64,000 nucleotides of DNA, taken from assembly GCA_025175895.1 (NCBI GenBank), contig CM045990.1, positions 59,831,704-59,895,703 of the forward strand. The letters are read 5' to 3'. How positions within the stretch are numbered: position 1 is the first letter of the stretch; each line of letters begins with the position of its first letter. Positions 9,616 to 21,857 of this stretch are shown here, piece by piece. The position numbers and the translations under genes were made by a program. The stretch is from Wurfbainia villosa (lineage: Eukaryota; Streptophyta; Magnoliopsida; Zingiberales; Zingiberaceae). The notes beneath the pieces are model-generated. The model saw only the letters and a list, made by a program, of their open reading frames with translations. It did not search any database and was not told where the DNA came from.

Positions 9616-11331
9616 CTAACCCTTAAGAATGGATTTTGGAACCCAAAATAGGTTCTTTCCTATGGGATTCACTAGATACTCCTTAGGAATCCATTTTCTA
9701 GCTATTACTTTCTTCTTATCTTGTCCCCTAGCAATTAGACATTTGTAGGCCTTTTCATTTTTCTTTTCTTTATAACCTAGGCCCTTTTTGTTGAAGCTAG
9801 CTCTTTGGCTCCCTATGATCATGTTCAAGGTGTTGGAGCATATAGTGAATTTTTCGAGGGCTTTTGTCAAGTAATCTATCTTTTCCCTTAAAGCCCTATT
9901 TTCTTCTATGCATGCATCATTAACATCAAATGGCATATATTTATCATGTGAACATGCATCATCATCATTATCATCATTTAAGCATGCTTTTTCTAGTTTA
10001 TTTTCTAAGTCCTTAATTTGATCTAGCATGCTTTTGTTCTTCTTCTTAGCTCTAAATAAATCCCTAGTAAAGCTAGAAACCATGGAAACTATTTTCTTAG
10101 GAGTTAGATTCGTTACCATAGTTTCCATGTCCTCTTCTTCTTCTTCGGATGAGGAGGATGTAGAAGCTCCCCCTTCACTTGAGCTCTCTCCACTTGAGCT
10201 TGATTCTTCATTTTCGGAGGAGGAGCAATCCAAGTCGTCGAAGGCGATCAATGCAAGGTTGGAATAGACTTGTTCCTCTTCTTCGGATGAGGATGAGGAG
10301 GAAAGATCATCCCATGTCTTGGCTTTGAATGCTTTGGCCTTCCCCTTTTCCTTTGCCTTCTTCTCCTCTTTCTTCTTGCTCCCCTTTTTGTTCTTATTTT
10401 CTTCTTTCTTCTTCCTTTCTTCCTTGCTCTTGTTTAGGAGGGGACAATTGTCCCTTATGTGCCCCTCTCTTTGACAATTGTAGCATATGACCTTCCCCCT
10501 TGGTCTTCTATTCCTATCATTAGACTTATTAAATCTAAAACCTTTTAATGCACGCCTTACCCTCCTTACCATATACGCTTCTTCCGTGCTATCCATGGAG
10601 GAGGAGGAAAATGCTTCATCATCGGAGGAGGAGGGGACTTCCATCTTCTTCTTCCCCTTGTTGGCCATCAAGGCTACTCCTCTTGAAGTTGGAAACTTTG
10701 GCTCTTCTTGTATTCCTTCAAGCCTCGTTTCGTGGAGTTCCATTGTTGAGAAGAACTCCTCCAAGGTGCTCACTTCTAGATTCTTCGAAATATAGAAGGA
10801 GTCCACCATGGAGCTCCACTTTGAGGATCAGGGAAAGACATCTATGGCCTTCATTACCATATCCCGATTGGAGAGCTTTTCACCTACACTTGTCAAACCG
10901 GTTAGGATTTCCTTAAATCTAGAGTGTAGGGATTTTACCTTCTCTCCCTTTTCGAGTTTGATATTGGACAATTGGGAGCGAAGGACATCTCTCCTTGCTA
11001 GCTTCGCCTCGGATGTGCCTTCATGAATCTCTATTAATTTGTCCCACATTTCCTTGGTGCTAGCACACTCTCCTATCCGGTTGAATTCTTGTTGGGGGAG
11101 GACATTGTATAGGTGATGTTTGGCCTTTGAATTTGCCAAGTATTCTTATCTTTGCCTCTTGCTCCACCTTGATTTCTCCAATGGCTCCCCATTTTCGTTC
11201 CTAGGCAACTCGAAACCATTTTCCATTATTAAAAGGATTTCAAAGTCGGTTTCGAAGAATACCTCCATTCACTTCTTCCACCAAGCAAATTCCCCTTCGA
11301 ACTTCAGCGGATGAATGTTCGAGCCGGCCAT
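9616..11331 (-). pseudogene. gag: SIRE-type Gag of element C, three stop codons, no frameshift
   Basis: Gag would build the virus-like particle and bind element RNA. The frame starts at ATG 11331 (MAGSNIHPLKFEGEFAWW) and ends at the KSILKG stop at 9616, about 571 residues. Order: N-terminal capsid-like region; zinc knuckle CYNCQREGHIRDNC (C-X2-C-X4-H-X4-C); lysine-rich stretch; two acidic serine-rich tracts; a C-terminal coiled-coil-like part. In-frame stops fall at about codon 22 (KK*ME, relatives have R), about codon 57, and near 10830 (P*SS, D has R). Reading phase is otherwise unbroken. The frame stops where autonomous SIRE elements would continue into protease. Confidence 0.88.
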
Positions 11332-11381
11332 ATTTTGATGAAGAGCTTGTTGTGGCGGTTAGTCCGGTGACAAGCAACCTT

Positions 11382-11393
11382 CCTCTGATACCA
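11382..11393 (-). other. Primer-binding site of element C
   Basis: On the minus strand TGGTATCAGAGG lies two bases inside the LTR. Eleven of its 12 bases match the initiator-Met tRNA site TGGTATCAGAGC. The gag ATG follows about 50 bases on, an unusually short leader. Confidence 0.8.
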
Positions 11394-11395
11394 CT

Positions 11396-12621
11396 TGTTG
11401 GGGGATCGAAATGGCCGGCTAGAGGGGGGTGAATAGCCCTCGTTCGTTGGATGTCGTATTTTGCACGTCTACAAAATGTTAGCGCAAGCGGAATATGCAA
11501 ATATAAATAAAGACAAAGCAAAAGATAAACAAACAATACAAACACCAAGATGTAACGTGGTCTACGGCTACGCCGCTAATCCACGGTCCGATTCGACCAC
11601 GGTGAATCACTCGGCCAAAGCCAATCACTATTGGTCTCTCCTTTGCACCAAGCTAGGTGGAGGTAACCTTTACAATCAAGATCACTCTTCTTACAATAAG
11701 ATTGAAGTAAAAGCAAGTAAGAAGAGTAGGGAATCGTTTATGGCACTTTGGGAGAAGTTTAGAGCTCAAGCATTAGCCTCCCAAAGCCCCATCCTCTTCC
11801 TTTTTATAGAGGAAGAGGGTTTCTTCCCGTTGACACAAAATCAGTCGACTGATGTCCTCGATCAATCGACTGATCCCGTAGCCGTTGCCCAATAATGGCC
11901 GCTTTCCATGTTGGATTCCATCCAATCCAGATGGCATCACGATCGATATTACCATCACGATCCGTGGTGCTCGATCAGTCGAGTCCTCAACGAGGTCGAC
12001 TCCATTATGTGCTCGCACGTGCCATCACGACCGACGTCTTGGCAATGATCGATGTCGACATCACCGATCGCACCCATGGCGGTTGGATACTTGGGCCAAA
12101 TGCCCATGAGTCAGACACCAGTGGAACACAATCGACTCAGAGCAGTCGACTACCATGACATGGCAGTCGACTGGTGTCGGGAAAACTCATCCGACACTTG
12201 GCCAAATGGCCAAGTTTCACCTAAGAGCTACCCTTTCCCGGGTTACATTCGCTCACTCTCATCCCTCGGAATCCCTAGCCTTCGAAGTTCTCTTCGTTCT
12301 CGGCCACGTCCTTCGGCAACATCAGGCGCACGGCTCTGCAATGCTTCTTCGCGTCTCTTGCCTTGAAGTCTACTTCCTCCGGCTTCACTCCAAGCTTCTC
12401 GTCCGGCGGTCCCTCGGATGCTCCAAGCGCACGGCTTCCGTAAAGCAATCCTTCACCGACTCAAGGACCGAGTCATGAGATGTGAAACTCGCCACGGCTC
12501 CATGTGCAAATTACTAAGTCCTGCACGACTTCAACGCACATATCAAATCAACATAACAAACTAACTTAAACCCTTTGCCACACACATCAAAACCTAATCA
12601 TGGCAAGAGATTGCCCTAACA
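11396..12621 (-). repeat. 5' LTR of element C (right copy)
   Basis: It has the same termini as 7135-8359. A minus-strand TATA box lies at 11801-11808. Compared with the left copy, several AGTCGACT palindromes are replaced by short CGATCG-like sequence (around 11935-11965). Confidence 0.88.
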
Positions 12622-13046
12622 TGCGACTCTTCGACGACTCTACGATGACAAAGTTATACTATTCCGACGATCAAAGCTTGAGTTCTTATCCTTCTTTCGT
12701 CGGTATAAGTTTAATTTAGTTCGTCTCTTTCAAATTCTTGTATTACTCTTTTTGTCTCGGAGCTTTTTATCATAACGAGGAGAGGGGGAGTGTCCCTCTA
12801 CCTCGAGTCTTTGCTTTTTCTTGTACTCGCTTACTTCTACCTCTAACGAGGAGTATTTTAGTGATTTTCCCTTCGTAATCGGTCTAGGACCGTTAGGGCC
12901 TTGGATTAGCAATCTAAGGTTGTGAACCAAGTAAAAAAAAAAGTGTTTTATTTACTTTTCCACTACGTACTCTTTTCTTAATCGAACGAATTCAAAAAAT
13001 TATTTTGCACTATTCACCCCCCTCTAGCGCTCAAATCAATTCAATA

Positions 13047-13667
13047 ATCACCCGTAGTGCGTGTGACTCAATAGGTTCTCGATTATGTTGGTCATTCATA
13101 ATTAACCCCTTAATTATGAATTTATCATGAGTGGCACCTAGCAGTGCATCACGACCCCCAATTGATTGAAAAGTATAAATCGACTCCAGAACATTTTTGA
13201 ACCCTTTAGCAGCTATAGTTGTTCACGCCTTGTCCCTTTCATTCATCCTATACCCACTTGGTTCAAGACATGGTCTATGTGCTCATCCCCACTAGGCTGA
13301 CTACATCACACCTAGCCCAAGTTAGTTTCCTTGTCCTGTGGATTCAATTTACTCCTACATATTCTCAAGAAGACCATCTTCTTAACATATTTGCTCTAGG
13401 CAGAGACTTCTGAATAACAATCCTGACAAGAGGCCTAGGGTATACATCTCCTTTATTATGAGTGGTGAATCCTCTGTGGGAAATTCAAACACCTTCGATC
13501 ACTTTGGCTTATACCCAATCATCTCGGAGTTACACCTCCTATGGAGATGGATGCAAAGAAGTCAAAGTATAAGGCTCCATAATCAAGGTGACTTGAATAC
13601 ATCAAGTCTAAGGAAGCTCACACTCGAGATGCAATGAGATCTTCAACGACATATAGAACCATATGAA
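13047..13667 (-). repeat. Antisense Tork-like LTR remnant F, first piece
   Basis: The reverse complement aligns along its length with the LTRs of E1-E4, for example the GGTTCTCG...TTATGTTGG block at 13070-13090 and the CACTAGGCTGACTACATCACACC block near 13290. It is clearly more diverged than E1-E4 are from each other. It continues without a gap at 44071 after element D and at 52378 after element G. The inverted repeat at 13095-13120 is the counterpart of one in E LTRs with both arms changed. Confidence 0.82.
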
Positions 13668-14838
13668 TGTAGGGGATCGATTGGCCGGCTAGAGGGGGGT
13701 GAATAGCCCTCTTTCATTGGATGTCAGAATTTGCTCGTCTACAAAAAGATTAGCGCAAGCGGAATATGCAAACAAAGACAAGCAAATAGAAATTACAAGA
13801 AAACAAACGCTAACAAGAAGATGTAACGTGGTTCACGGCTACGCCGCTAATCCACGGTCACCGATTCGTCCAAGGTGAATCACTCCTCCAAAGCCAATCA
13901 CTATTGGTCTCTCCTTTGCACCAAGCTAGGTGGAGGTAACCTTTACAACCAAGATCACTCTTCTTACAATAAGATTTAAGTAAAGACAAGTAAGAAGAGT
14001 TTAAAGCTTGTGGGGCACTAGGAAGATCACTTAGAGCATAAGCATTAGCCTCTCAAAGGCTCACACCCTCTCTTTTTATAGAGAGGGCACGACCTCCGAA
14101 CACATCGGATCCCGACCGTTGTAGTCCAACGGATCACTTGGTAGTCGACTGATGGACCTCACCGCCGATCGGCCGCTCCGTAGTCGATCGCCCTATCGGC
14201 CACGAGCTTCGCGTTCGCGACATCCTTCTGCAATGATCGCCATTCCATGGCAGTCAACTGATGGGCATAAACCCATCAGTTGGATACCAGTCGAACACAC
14301 TCAACTCAGAGAAGTAGACTGACATTCCATGGTAGTCAACTGGTGCCGTGTGAAACTCAAACTTAACATAAGTTTGAGCTTCCGGAGGTCGGGTAAACCT
14401 TAACCCTTGCGGTCAAGTCTCCGACACTCAGCCATTCGGCCAAGTTCACCTAATGAGCTACTTACATTTCACTCATTCTCTCATCTCACTCGAAGTCCCT
14501 CGCCGAAGCTCTCTTCGTTCGCGGCCACGTCCCTCGGCAGCATCAGGCTCACGGCTCTGCAATGTTCTTTCGCGTCTCTTGCCTCCGAAGTCTGCTTCCT
14601 TGGCTTCACTTCAAGTCATCTCGTCTGGCGTTCCCTCGGCAGCATCAAGCGTACGACTCTGCAATGCTCCTTCTCCAACTCAGGCACGAGGTTGTGAGGG
14701 TGAACCCGCCAAGGCTCCATGTGTGAATTACTAAGTCCTGCAAGACTCCAATGCACATATCAAATAACAATATCATCCTAACATAAACCCTTTGCCACAC
14801 ACATCAAAACCTTATCATGGCAAGAGATTGCCCTAACA
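13668..14838 (-). repeat. 3' LTR of element D (left copy)
   Basis: It is 1171 bp with TG...CA ends. A minus-strand TATA box lies at 14073-14080. One intact AGTCGACT at 14143-14150 and degenerate copies (AGTCAACT) near 14255 and 14335 remain. Confidence 0.88.
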
Positions 14839-16137
14839 ATCTCCCCCTTTTTGATGTGTGGCAATCCGTTTAAGTTAGGTAAAAACATTTGATGAAAATT
14901 CTAAGGTAAAAAGGCATGTAAACATAAACATGATATAGCAACATGCAACTCCCCCTTAATCCATGAAACTCCCCATAAACATTTTCTCCCCCTATCATAA
15001 GCATGATCATTTCTCCCCCAAAATATATTCCCCATTACTTAAAAATACATTTCTCTCCCTTTGACACCATCAAAAAGATTAATCCTAATTTATAAACTCA
15101 TGACATCAAGTCTAATAGAAAGAGAACACCAAAAACATGATTAAAATCTTCAATCAGAAAATATTGGGCTGTTTTTCAGGTGAGCAGTCGACTACTATCA
15201 GTATGGCAATGATCGGGCACAAATGGATTCAAATTCGATTTTTAATTTCAAAAATGCATTAAAAATTCCAAAAAATTCGGAAAATCATGAAATTTGAGAA
15301 ACATATTTCTTTTAAGTATATCTATTAATGAAAAATAGTTTTTCATGAAAATTCATTATATTTTCTTGTTTTTTCCAAAAATCCAAAATCATTAAAAACC
15401 ACTAGGTTTTTGATCATTCTAGTATCAAGTTAACTACCTAGCTTTGCATCCAATTGTTTCAAAACATGAATACATAGATTTTAGGGTAAGAAATTGTTTT
15501 GAAAACATATGAAATATCCAACCATGATCTTTGAGCAATATGTCTATGAATTAAACATAAGTCTTCCCCATGATTGATCTATTATTGCTATTTTGATACT
15601 TTAAATGACCATATAAATGTCATAGGCATTAGTGGACATTTGTATCATCCTAACATCTCACCCATGCTAAGTTTTCAATCAAAGTAGCCTATGGTGAGTG
15701 TGAGATGCATCCTAGGGGGTATTTGTATATACTTAACCATCATATTCATACAATTCTATCAAGGTTAAGTATCAACCTAACAATCCTCATGATCATAAAG
15801 ATATATAGGACTTAATTTCACATTATGATCATGAAATACATGTATTCATTGAATTGTTCTCATGCATTAGGTATTATATCATGATAATAAACAAAGTATC
15901 ACCTAAGGCATGATTTAAACCCAATTTCTCATGATGATGTACCAAATTTCAAAATCATAAATCATGATTGCAAACATACATTGCAATTACATTAATCATC
16001 ATGATTTAAGCATTATTAACTATTTATAGGCACGTTATCATCACCTAAAACTATTTAATAAATATTGTACCGCCATCCTAAGTCAACCAAAATATGATAT
16101 AGGTCAATTGCATATGGTTGACTACCCTAGGGGTTTT
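14839..16137 (-). other. Noncoding region of element D between gag and the 3' LTR
   Basis: It is homologous to 8360-9615 of element C. It has polypurine tracts on the minus strand (near 14841, 14950, 14991 and 15013), an AGTCGACT at 15186-15193, and the conserved inverted repeat (15653-15660 with 15700-15707). No open frame of note. Confidence 0.8.
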
Positions 16138-17877
16138 CTAACCCTTAAGGATGGATTTTGGAACCCAAAATAAGTTCTTGCCTATTGGGTTCACTAGATA
16201 CTCCTTGGGGATCCATTTCCTAGCTATTACCTTCTTTTTATCTTGTCCCCTAGCAATTAGGCATTTATAGGCCTTTTCATTTTTCTCTTCTTTATAACCT
16301 AGGCCTTTCTTATTAAAACTTGCCCTTTGGCTCCCAATTATCATATTCAATGTGTTGGAGCCAATTGTGAATTTTTCTAAGGCTTTTGTCAAATAGTCTA
16401 CCTTTTCCCTTAAAGCCCTATTTTCATTCATGCATGCATCATTAACATTAAATGACATATATTCATGTGAGCATGCATCATTTAAGCTAGAAGAAATATT
16501 TTCATTTTCATTTAAGCATGCTTTTTCTAGTTTATTTTCTAGATCCTTAATTTGATCTAGCATGCTCTTATTCTTTTTCTTAGCTCTAAATAAATCCCTA
16601 GTTAAGCTAGAGACCATGGAAACTATTTTCTTAGGAGTTAGATTTGTTACCATAGTCTCCATGTCCTCTTCTTCTTCTTCAGATGAGGATGTAGAGGAGG
16701 CTCCCCCTTCACATGAGCTCTCTCCACTTGTGCTTGATTCTTCATTTTCGGTGGAGGAGCAATCCAAGTCATCAAAGGCCATTAAGGCCAAATTGGTGAC
16801 AAAGGCATTCTCCTCTTCCGATGATGAGGAAGAGGATGAGGAAGGGTCATCCCATGTCTTGGCCTTGAATGCTTTGGCCTTCCCCTTTTCCTTTGCCTTC
16901 TTTTCTTCTTCCTTTTTCTTCTTGCTACCCTTTTTCTTCTTCTTTTCTTCTTTCTTTCTCTTCTCCTCCTTGCTTTTGTTCAAGAGGGGACAATTATCCC
17001 TTATATGTCCCTCTCCTTGGCAATTGTAGCATATGACTTTCCCCCTTGATCTTCTACTCCTATCACTGGATTTATTAAATCGAAAACCTTTTAAAGCACG
17101 TCTTACCCTCCTTACCATATATGCTTCTTCCGTGCTATCCATGGAAGAGGAGGAAGACGCTTCATCATCGGAGGAGGAGGGAAACTCTATCTTCTTCTTC
17201 CCCTTGTTTGCCAAGAATGCTACTCCTCTTGAAGGTTGGATTCTAGGCTCTTCTTGTTTTCCTTCAAGTCTTGTTTCATGAAGCTCCATGGTTGAGAAGA
17301 ATTCCTCCAAGGTGCATACTTCTAAATCCTTGGAGATGTAGAATGAGTCCACCATGGAGCTCCACTTTGAGGACCGGGGAAAGGCATCTATGGCCTTCAT
17401 TACCATATCCCGGTTGGAGAGCCTTTCACCTACACTTGTTAGTCCAATCAAAATTTCCTTAAACCTAGAATGTAAGGAAGTTACCTTTTCTCCCTTTTCA
17501 AGCTTGATATTTGAAAGTTGGGAGCGGAGGAGGTCTCTTCTTGCTAGCTTTGCCTCCGTAGTGCCTTCATGAAGCTCTACTAGCTTCTCCCACATCTCCT
17601 TGGCACTTAGGCATTCTCCAATTCTATTTATTTCTTGTTGAGGAAGCACATTGTATAGATGGTGCTTGGCTTTTGAGTTTGCAAGGTGCTCCTCTCTTTG
17701 CCTCTTGGTCCATCTTGACTTTTATATTGGCTTCCCCTCTTCATCCCTAGGCAAAACGAAACCAGATTCCATTGTAATCATAATATCAAAATCCGTTTCG
17801 AAAAATACCTCCATTCGCTTCTTCCACCAAGCGAATTCTCCTTCAAACTTCGGTGGATGAATGTTGGAGCCGGCCAT
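16138..17877 (-). pseudogene. gag: SIRE-type Gag of element D, nearly intact
   Basis: Read from ATG 17877 (MAGSNIHPPKFEGEFAWW) to the KSILKG stop, about 579 residues with one in-frame TAA at 17722-17724 (codon 52). A start at 17649 downstream of it would leave an open frame of 503 residues. Zinc knuckle CYNCQGEGHIRDNC, then a lysine-rich run, acidic serine tracts and a C-terminal coiled-coil-like segment. The C-terminal end (WVPKSILKG) and stop are the same as in element C, so the gag boundary is a family trait, not a random break. It is the best preserved gag in the window. Confidence 0.9.
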
Positions 17878-17925
17878 TTTGAATGTTGCTTATTGTGGCG
17901 GTTAGTCCTCGACAAGCTTTCCTTG

Positions 17926-17936
17926 GCTCTGATACA
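17926..17936 (-). other. Primer-binding site of element D, one base short
   Basis: On the minus strand it reads TGTATCAGAGC, the Met tRNA site TGGTATCAGAGC missing one G, two bases inside the LTR. Confidence 0.65.
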
Positions 17937-17938
17937 CT

Positions 17939-18608
17939 TGTAGGGGATCGATTGGCTGGCTAGAGGGGGGTGAATAGCCCTCTTTCGTTGGATGTCGAAA
18001 TTTGCTCGTCTACACAAAGATTAGCGCAAGAGGAATATGAAAACAAAGACAAGCAAATAGAAATTACAAGAAAACAAACGCTAACAAGAAGATGTAATGT
18101 GGTTCACGGCTACGCCGCTAATCCACGGTCACCAATTCGTCCAAGGTGAATCACTCCTCCAAAGCCAATCACTATTGGTCTCTCCTTTGCACTAAGCTAG
18201 GTGGAGGTAACCTTTACAACCTAGATCACTCTTCTTATAATAAGATTTAAGTAAAGACAAGTAAGATAGTCATTTGCTTAGACTGCCAGATTCTATGCGC
18301 GACATCTCTGGCGATTTGTCATTCCATGGCGATCATTGCTGAAATAAACCCATCAATCGGATACCGATCAAGACACACTCGACCAGAAAGTCATTGCCAT
18401 TCCATGGCGATCGAGTCTCGCAATGACTCAGCTTAACATAAGTTTGAGCCCGGGAGTCGGGTAAACCTTAACCCTTGCGGTCAAGTCTCAAACACTTCGG
18501 GCATTCCCGGGAAGTTCACCTAATAAAGCTACTTACATTTCACTCATTCTCTCATCTCACTCTCATTCTCAAGTCCTCACGAAGCTCTCTTCGTCATGCG
18601 CCACATCC
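17939..18608 (-). repeat. 5' LTR of element D, first piece, promoter segment deleted
   Basis: It matches 13668 onward, but the stretch equivalent to about 13995-14205, which holds the TATA box of the left copy, is missing around 18268-18290. The piece ends at E1's LTR start at 18609. Confidence 0.78.
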
Positions 18609-21600
18609 TGTTAGTAATATATGAGAGATATCCTAAGGCAATCGCCTTATGTATGAACCATTTATATGATAAATGAAGATTCACTATTTGAGTATACATG
18701 TTTTATGTATTTGATTGGATCTTAAACTCATTTACTGAATGTCCACGATACGATTCTCAGCTTGAGAGAATTTGTGATTGGATCACAACTAGTGAGTATC
18801 TCTACATGTGTAATTGTGATGTATCGGAATTATCCCTAGTCGATGAATTGATGAATCTGGACACCATCAATTCTGTTGAGACTAGCACGAGGTATACTCC
18901 TTGGTGTATCCAAGCAGCTGATTCTCACCGGCCGAGACATAGTGATGTCCGGAGTTAATCGTGGATGCTAGTTATGGTAACTAGTTCATTGGAGTGACGG
19001 TAGTAAGACTTCATATGGTTCTCTGCATATATAGATATGTTTCTTAAGTGCAGTCACGATGTTCCTTTGACTTGCGGTATTCAAGTCATCTTGATCATGG
19101 AGACTTATGCTTTGACATCTTAAGCAAACATCTCTAAGGAGATGTGGACCCGGGATGATTGGGTATAAGTCGAAGTGATCGAAAGTGTTTGAATAGCCTA
19201 TAAAGGATTCACCACTCCTTGCGAGGAGATGTATACCCATGGCCTCTCGTCGGATTGTTACTAAAGTCTTTGGCCAAAGCAATACATGTTTAGAGTAAGG
19301 TACTCTTCGATACATGTGGAGTAACTAGAATCCGTAGGACGAGGAAATGATACTTGGGCTAGGTGTGACGTAGTCAGCCTAGTGGGGACTGACACAATAG
19401 ACCATGTCCTGAACCAAGTGGGTATAAGATGAGTGAAGGGAATGGTGTTGGTGCAGGGGCACTAGATAATCGAACCTGTGTTTTGATTATGGCAAAGACA
19501 CAAAGTTAAGTTTATATTGTTATCTCACGAGCTAAATCAAGTGTGCAGAAAAGTACTAAAGGAGTCAAGGCTAGCGACACCGAGGAAGCCGTGGTGGTCC
19601 GACACTTGAGTGAATCGGAGGCCGAGGAATGGGGGAAGGCTACTGAGAGCTACTAAGCGCTCGTAGGTGAGAGATTGTAAGGTCGTGTCCTCTTTACGGG
19701 ACGAGGCGACGATTCGACTAAGACTTCGTGGAAGGTCGTCTAGGTAGATCTGACTTAAACCGTCAGATTTATCATTTTCCGAGCTAATCTCTTACCGCAG
19801 GAAGTGGGCGGGTCATGACCGGACATTAAGCGATCGTTATCGATTCTGGTGATCGATGAGATGCATCGATCGTATCACGATCGATGATGATGCACTACCG
19901 ATCGATGGCGGCGATTCGCTTTGCGCTAGGTCAAAGCGGATAACGTTTGTGGGCCACTTCGCGATAAAAATTTGGAAAAATTCATGATCCGCTCCAAAGA
20001 AATAGGAGACAAATTCAGAGGCTAAAGTCTATAAAAGGAGGAGGATTCATCTCCAAACATCATCAATTATTCATCAAGTGCTCCTACAACGCCAACGCCA
20101 ACACCGTCATAACGCGACGTGACGACAACCTCGGATCTTCTTACACAGATTCAAGTAATATTTTTGATATTATATTCTGTGTTTTTTATCTTCATAACGA
20201 GGTGAGGTAGGCTTGTTGCCTCATCCTCGTGTATTCGATTTTTGTAATCGTTGTCTCCTACCTCCAACGAGGAGGAGACGTTTTAGTGTTTTGCCCTCCG
20301 TACGCGGTCTAGGACCGATAGGGCCTTGGAGTAGCAACCGCTGGGTTGTGAACCAAGTAAAATAAACGTGTTCATTTATTTTCCGCTGTGCTTACTTTGC
20401 GTATTGAACGAACGAAAAAGAAAAGATTTACGATCGCTATTCACCCCCCCCCTCTAGCGACGCTTCTCGATCCAACAAATGGGGCACGATTCATTCGAGC
20501 TGCTGAAGGGTTTCAGAAATAGTTCTGGATCAACCGTTGATCTTTTCGGTTAATTGGGGATCATGATGTACTACTAGGTGCCACTCATGATCGTTCTATA
20601 ATTAATGGTTAATTATAGACGGCCAACATAAATCGAGAACCTATTTGGTCACACGCACAACGAGTGTAATCCAAAGGATTTAAAACGAGCTTGAGAATGG
20701 GATTCTCAGACCGAGAGAAACTATGTTTGGTTGGACCAAACATAAAGCGAGCATGAAATTGTTTCAGTCGCAATGGAAGCGTGGATGGGCTGCGTCTTAT
20801 GAAGACGTAATGGATGGACCAAAATGGTTTGGTTCTAATCCAATGGATAAGAATAAACCAAAGGGTTTGGTTTATTTTAAACGAATGAACCAAAAGTTGG
20901 TTCGGTTCGTTTTAACTTAAAATAAACCATCATGGTTTGGTTTATTTTAACTTATCTTAATGGAGCGGGTTAACGGGCTTTATGGATATGATCCATTAAC
21001 CATTAAGAGAATTAGTTCTCTATAAAAGTGGGCTTAAGGGATTGTTAAACCCTAACTAATCAAAACCCTAGCCTCCCCCCTTGTGTTGCCGCCCACCCTT
21101 GTTGAAGGATATCGCAACAACCAAAGAGCGACACCTTGTGTGCGCCCAAGTCAAGTCGTTGTCGGCGTCAAGCTCGGTGTGAACCTCCATGACCCTCCGC
21201 ATCCCCTATAGGTTTGGCATCAAGGTGAGTTTTTCTCTCCTTGTTTTGGCCGGCGCCTATCTCCTCCACCAAGCTGTCCAGTTTTCTTGACAGCTTCTTC
21301 TCCTCTCGTCGGAGCGTCGTTTGGACGACGGTTAGTGCTCCGACAGCGGCTAACATACCGGGGATTTGATCTCCGGTAATCCTCTGAGGTGGAGGACGAA
21401 GGATTCGTCAATCGGTTGACGAATACCTCTCCGGAGAAGCAAGTCTTGAGGACTTGTTTTAGGTCCGAATTTGGATTCGGATCGTGATCATCTCTCGATC
21501 ACGTCGTCTTCAATACGAGGCTAGTAACCCGTACGAAGACGAAGCTCGTGGCTTGGCGAAGTCATCCCGAGGAGCTCGGCGTGGATACGGATAGAGACGA

Positions 21601-21844
21601 TTCTTACGAGGATCGTTCCAGTTGATGCCGTTCCCGCTACACGTCATACGAAAGGTATAACGTAGTTTAATTTCCTTTTATTGCAATTTTAATTTATGGT
21701 TATGTCTACACTTGTTGTAATAGCATGCGTGTGTTGTGTGTGTTGTAATAAATAGGAGTATTTATTATTTTTATTGCTTCCGCTGTGCTCATGTTTACGA
21801 AACATGATCGAACACACACACGCCGCGGTGCCGGAAACCCAACA
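18609..21844 (+). repeat. 5' LTR of E1, interrupted by a solo SIRE LTR
   Basis: Starts TGTTAGTAATATATG and ends ACCCAACA. About 2.2 kb once the insert is removed. TATA box at 21021-21028, AAACCCTAA (telo-box) at 21047-21055. The U3 and U5 inverted repeats described for 34091-36308 are present with a few mismatches. Confidence 0.88.
19446..20477 (+). repeat. Solo LTR of a SIRE-type element inside the E1 LTR
   Basis: 1032 bp, TGTTGGTGCAG to GATCCAACA, flanked by exact AATGG copies (19441-19445, 20478-20482). Intact sister LTRs read straight across this point (for example 26560-26575). There is no internal sequence, so the element was lost by LTR-LTR recombination. TATA box at 20030-20037. Its start resembles the LTR of element G. 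Confidence 0.93.
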
Positions 21845-21845
21845 G

Positions 21846-21857
21846 TGGTATCAGAGC
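21846..21857 (+). other. Met tRNA primer-binding site of E1
   Basis: TGGTATCAGAGC begins two bases after the LTR end. Identical sites occur at 29109-29120 (E2) and 36310-36321 (E3). In E4 the site is degenerate (AAGTATCAGAGC at 61055-61066). Confidence 0.92.

Larger units (their letters stand above)
7135..12621 (-). mobile_element. Gag-only (non-autonomous) SIRE-like LTR retrotransposon C
   Basis: It is complete, with two LTRs of about 1.23 kb, 5-bp target duplication TGCGA, a Met primer-binding site, a whole gag frame, about 1.26 kb of noncoding DNA and a polypurine tract. No protease, integrase, reverse transcriptase or RNase H sequence is present. Element D has the same plan, so loss of pol predates both insertions. 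Gag-only LTR elements of this kind have been called TR-GAG; they would need enzymes supplied in trans, presumably by a SIRE element. Confidence 0.88.
5133..13046 (+). mobile_element. SIRE Copia retrotransposon B, 3' end, interrupted by element C
   Basis: Visible parts are the RNase H end, the 3' noncoding region and the 3' LTR, which is split by C at 7135-12621. The LTR end (CAATA at 13042-13046, probably once CAACA) abuts antisense LTR F at 13047, so B was itself inserted in F. Everything 5' of RNase H lies left of the window beyond element A. Confidence 0.8.
6462..13046 (+). repeat. 3' LTR of SIRE element B, split by element C
   Basis: The left part is 6462-7134 (start TGTTAGTACAG) and the right part is 12627-13046, ending in the CTATTCACCCCCCTCTAG signature and CAATA. 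The split point carries the TGCGA duplication of element C. A TATA box lies at 7064-7071. The LTR has four AGTCGACT palindromes at 6885, 6905, 6925 and 6947. Confidence 0.85.

Noticed and set aside
16562..17029. Plus-strand frame rich in Phe and Ser
   Set aside because: Shadow of the acidic and lysine-rich Gag coding strand of element D.
18698..18958. Open frame MFYVFDWILNSFTECPRYD, also at 25808, 34180, 41355 and 58924
   Set aside because: It lies in the U3 of the Tork-like LTR. It recurs only because the LTR recurs, is broken in several copies, and shows no domain.
21846..21857. Part of a tRNA-Met gene
   Set aside because: Only the 12 bases complementary to the tRNA 3' end are present; it is a primer-binding site next to an LTR.
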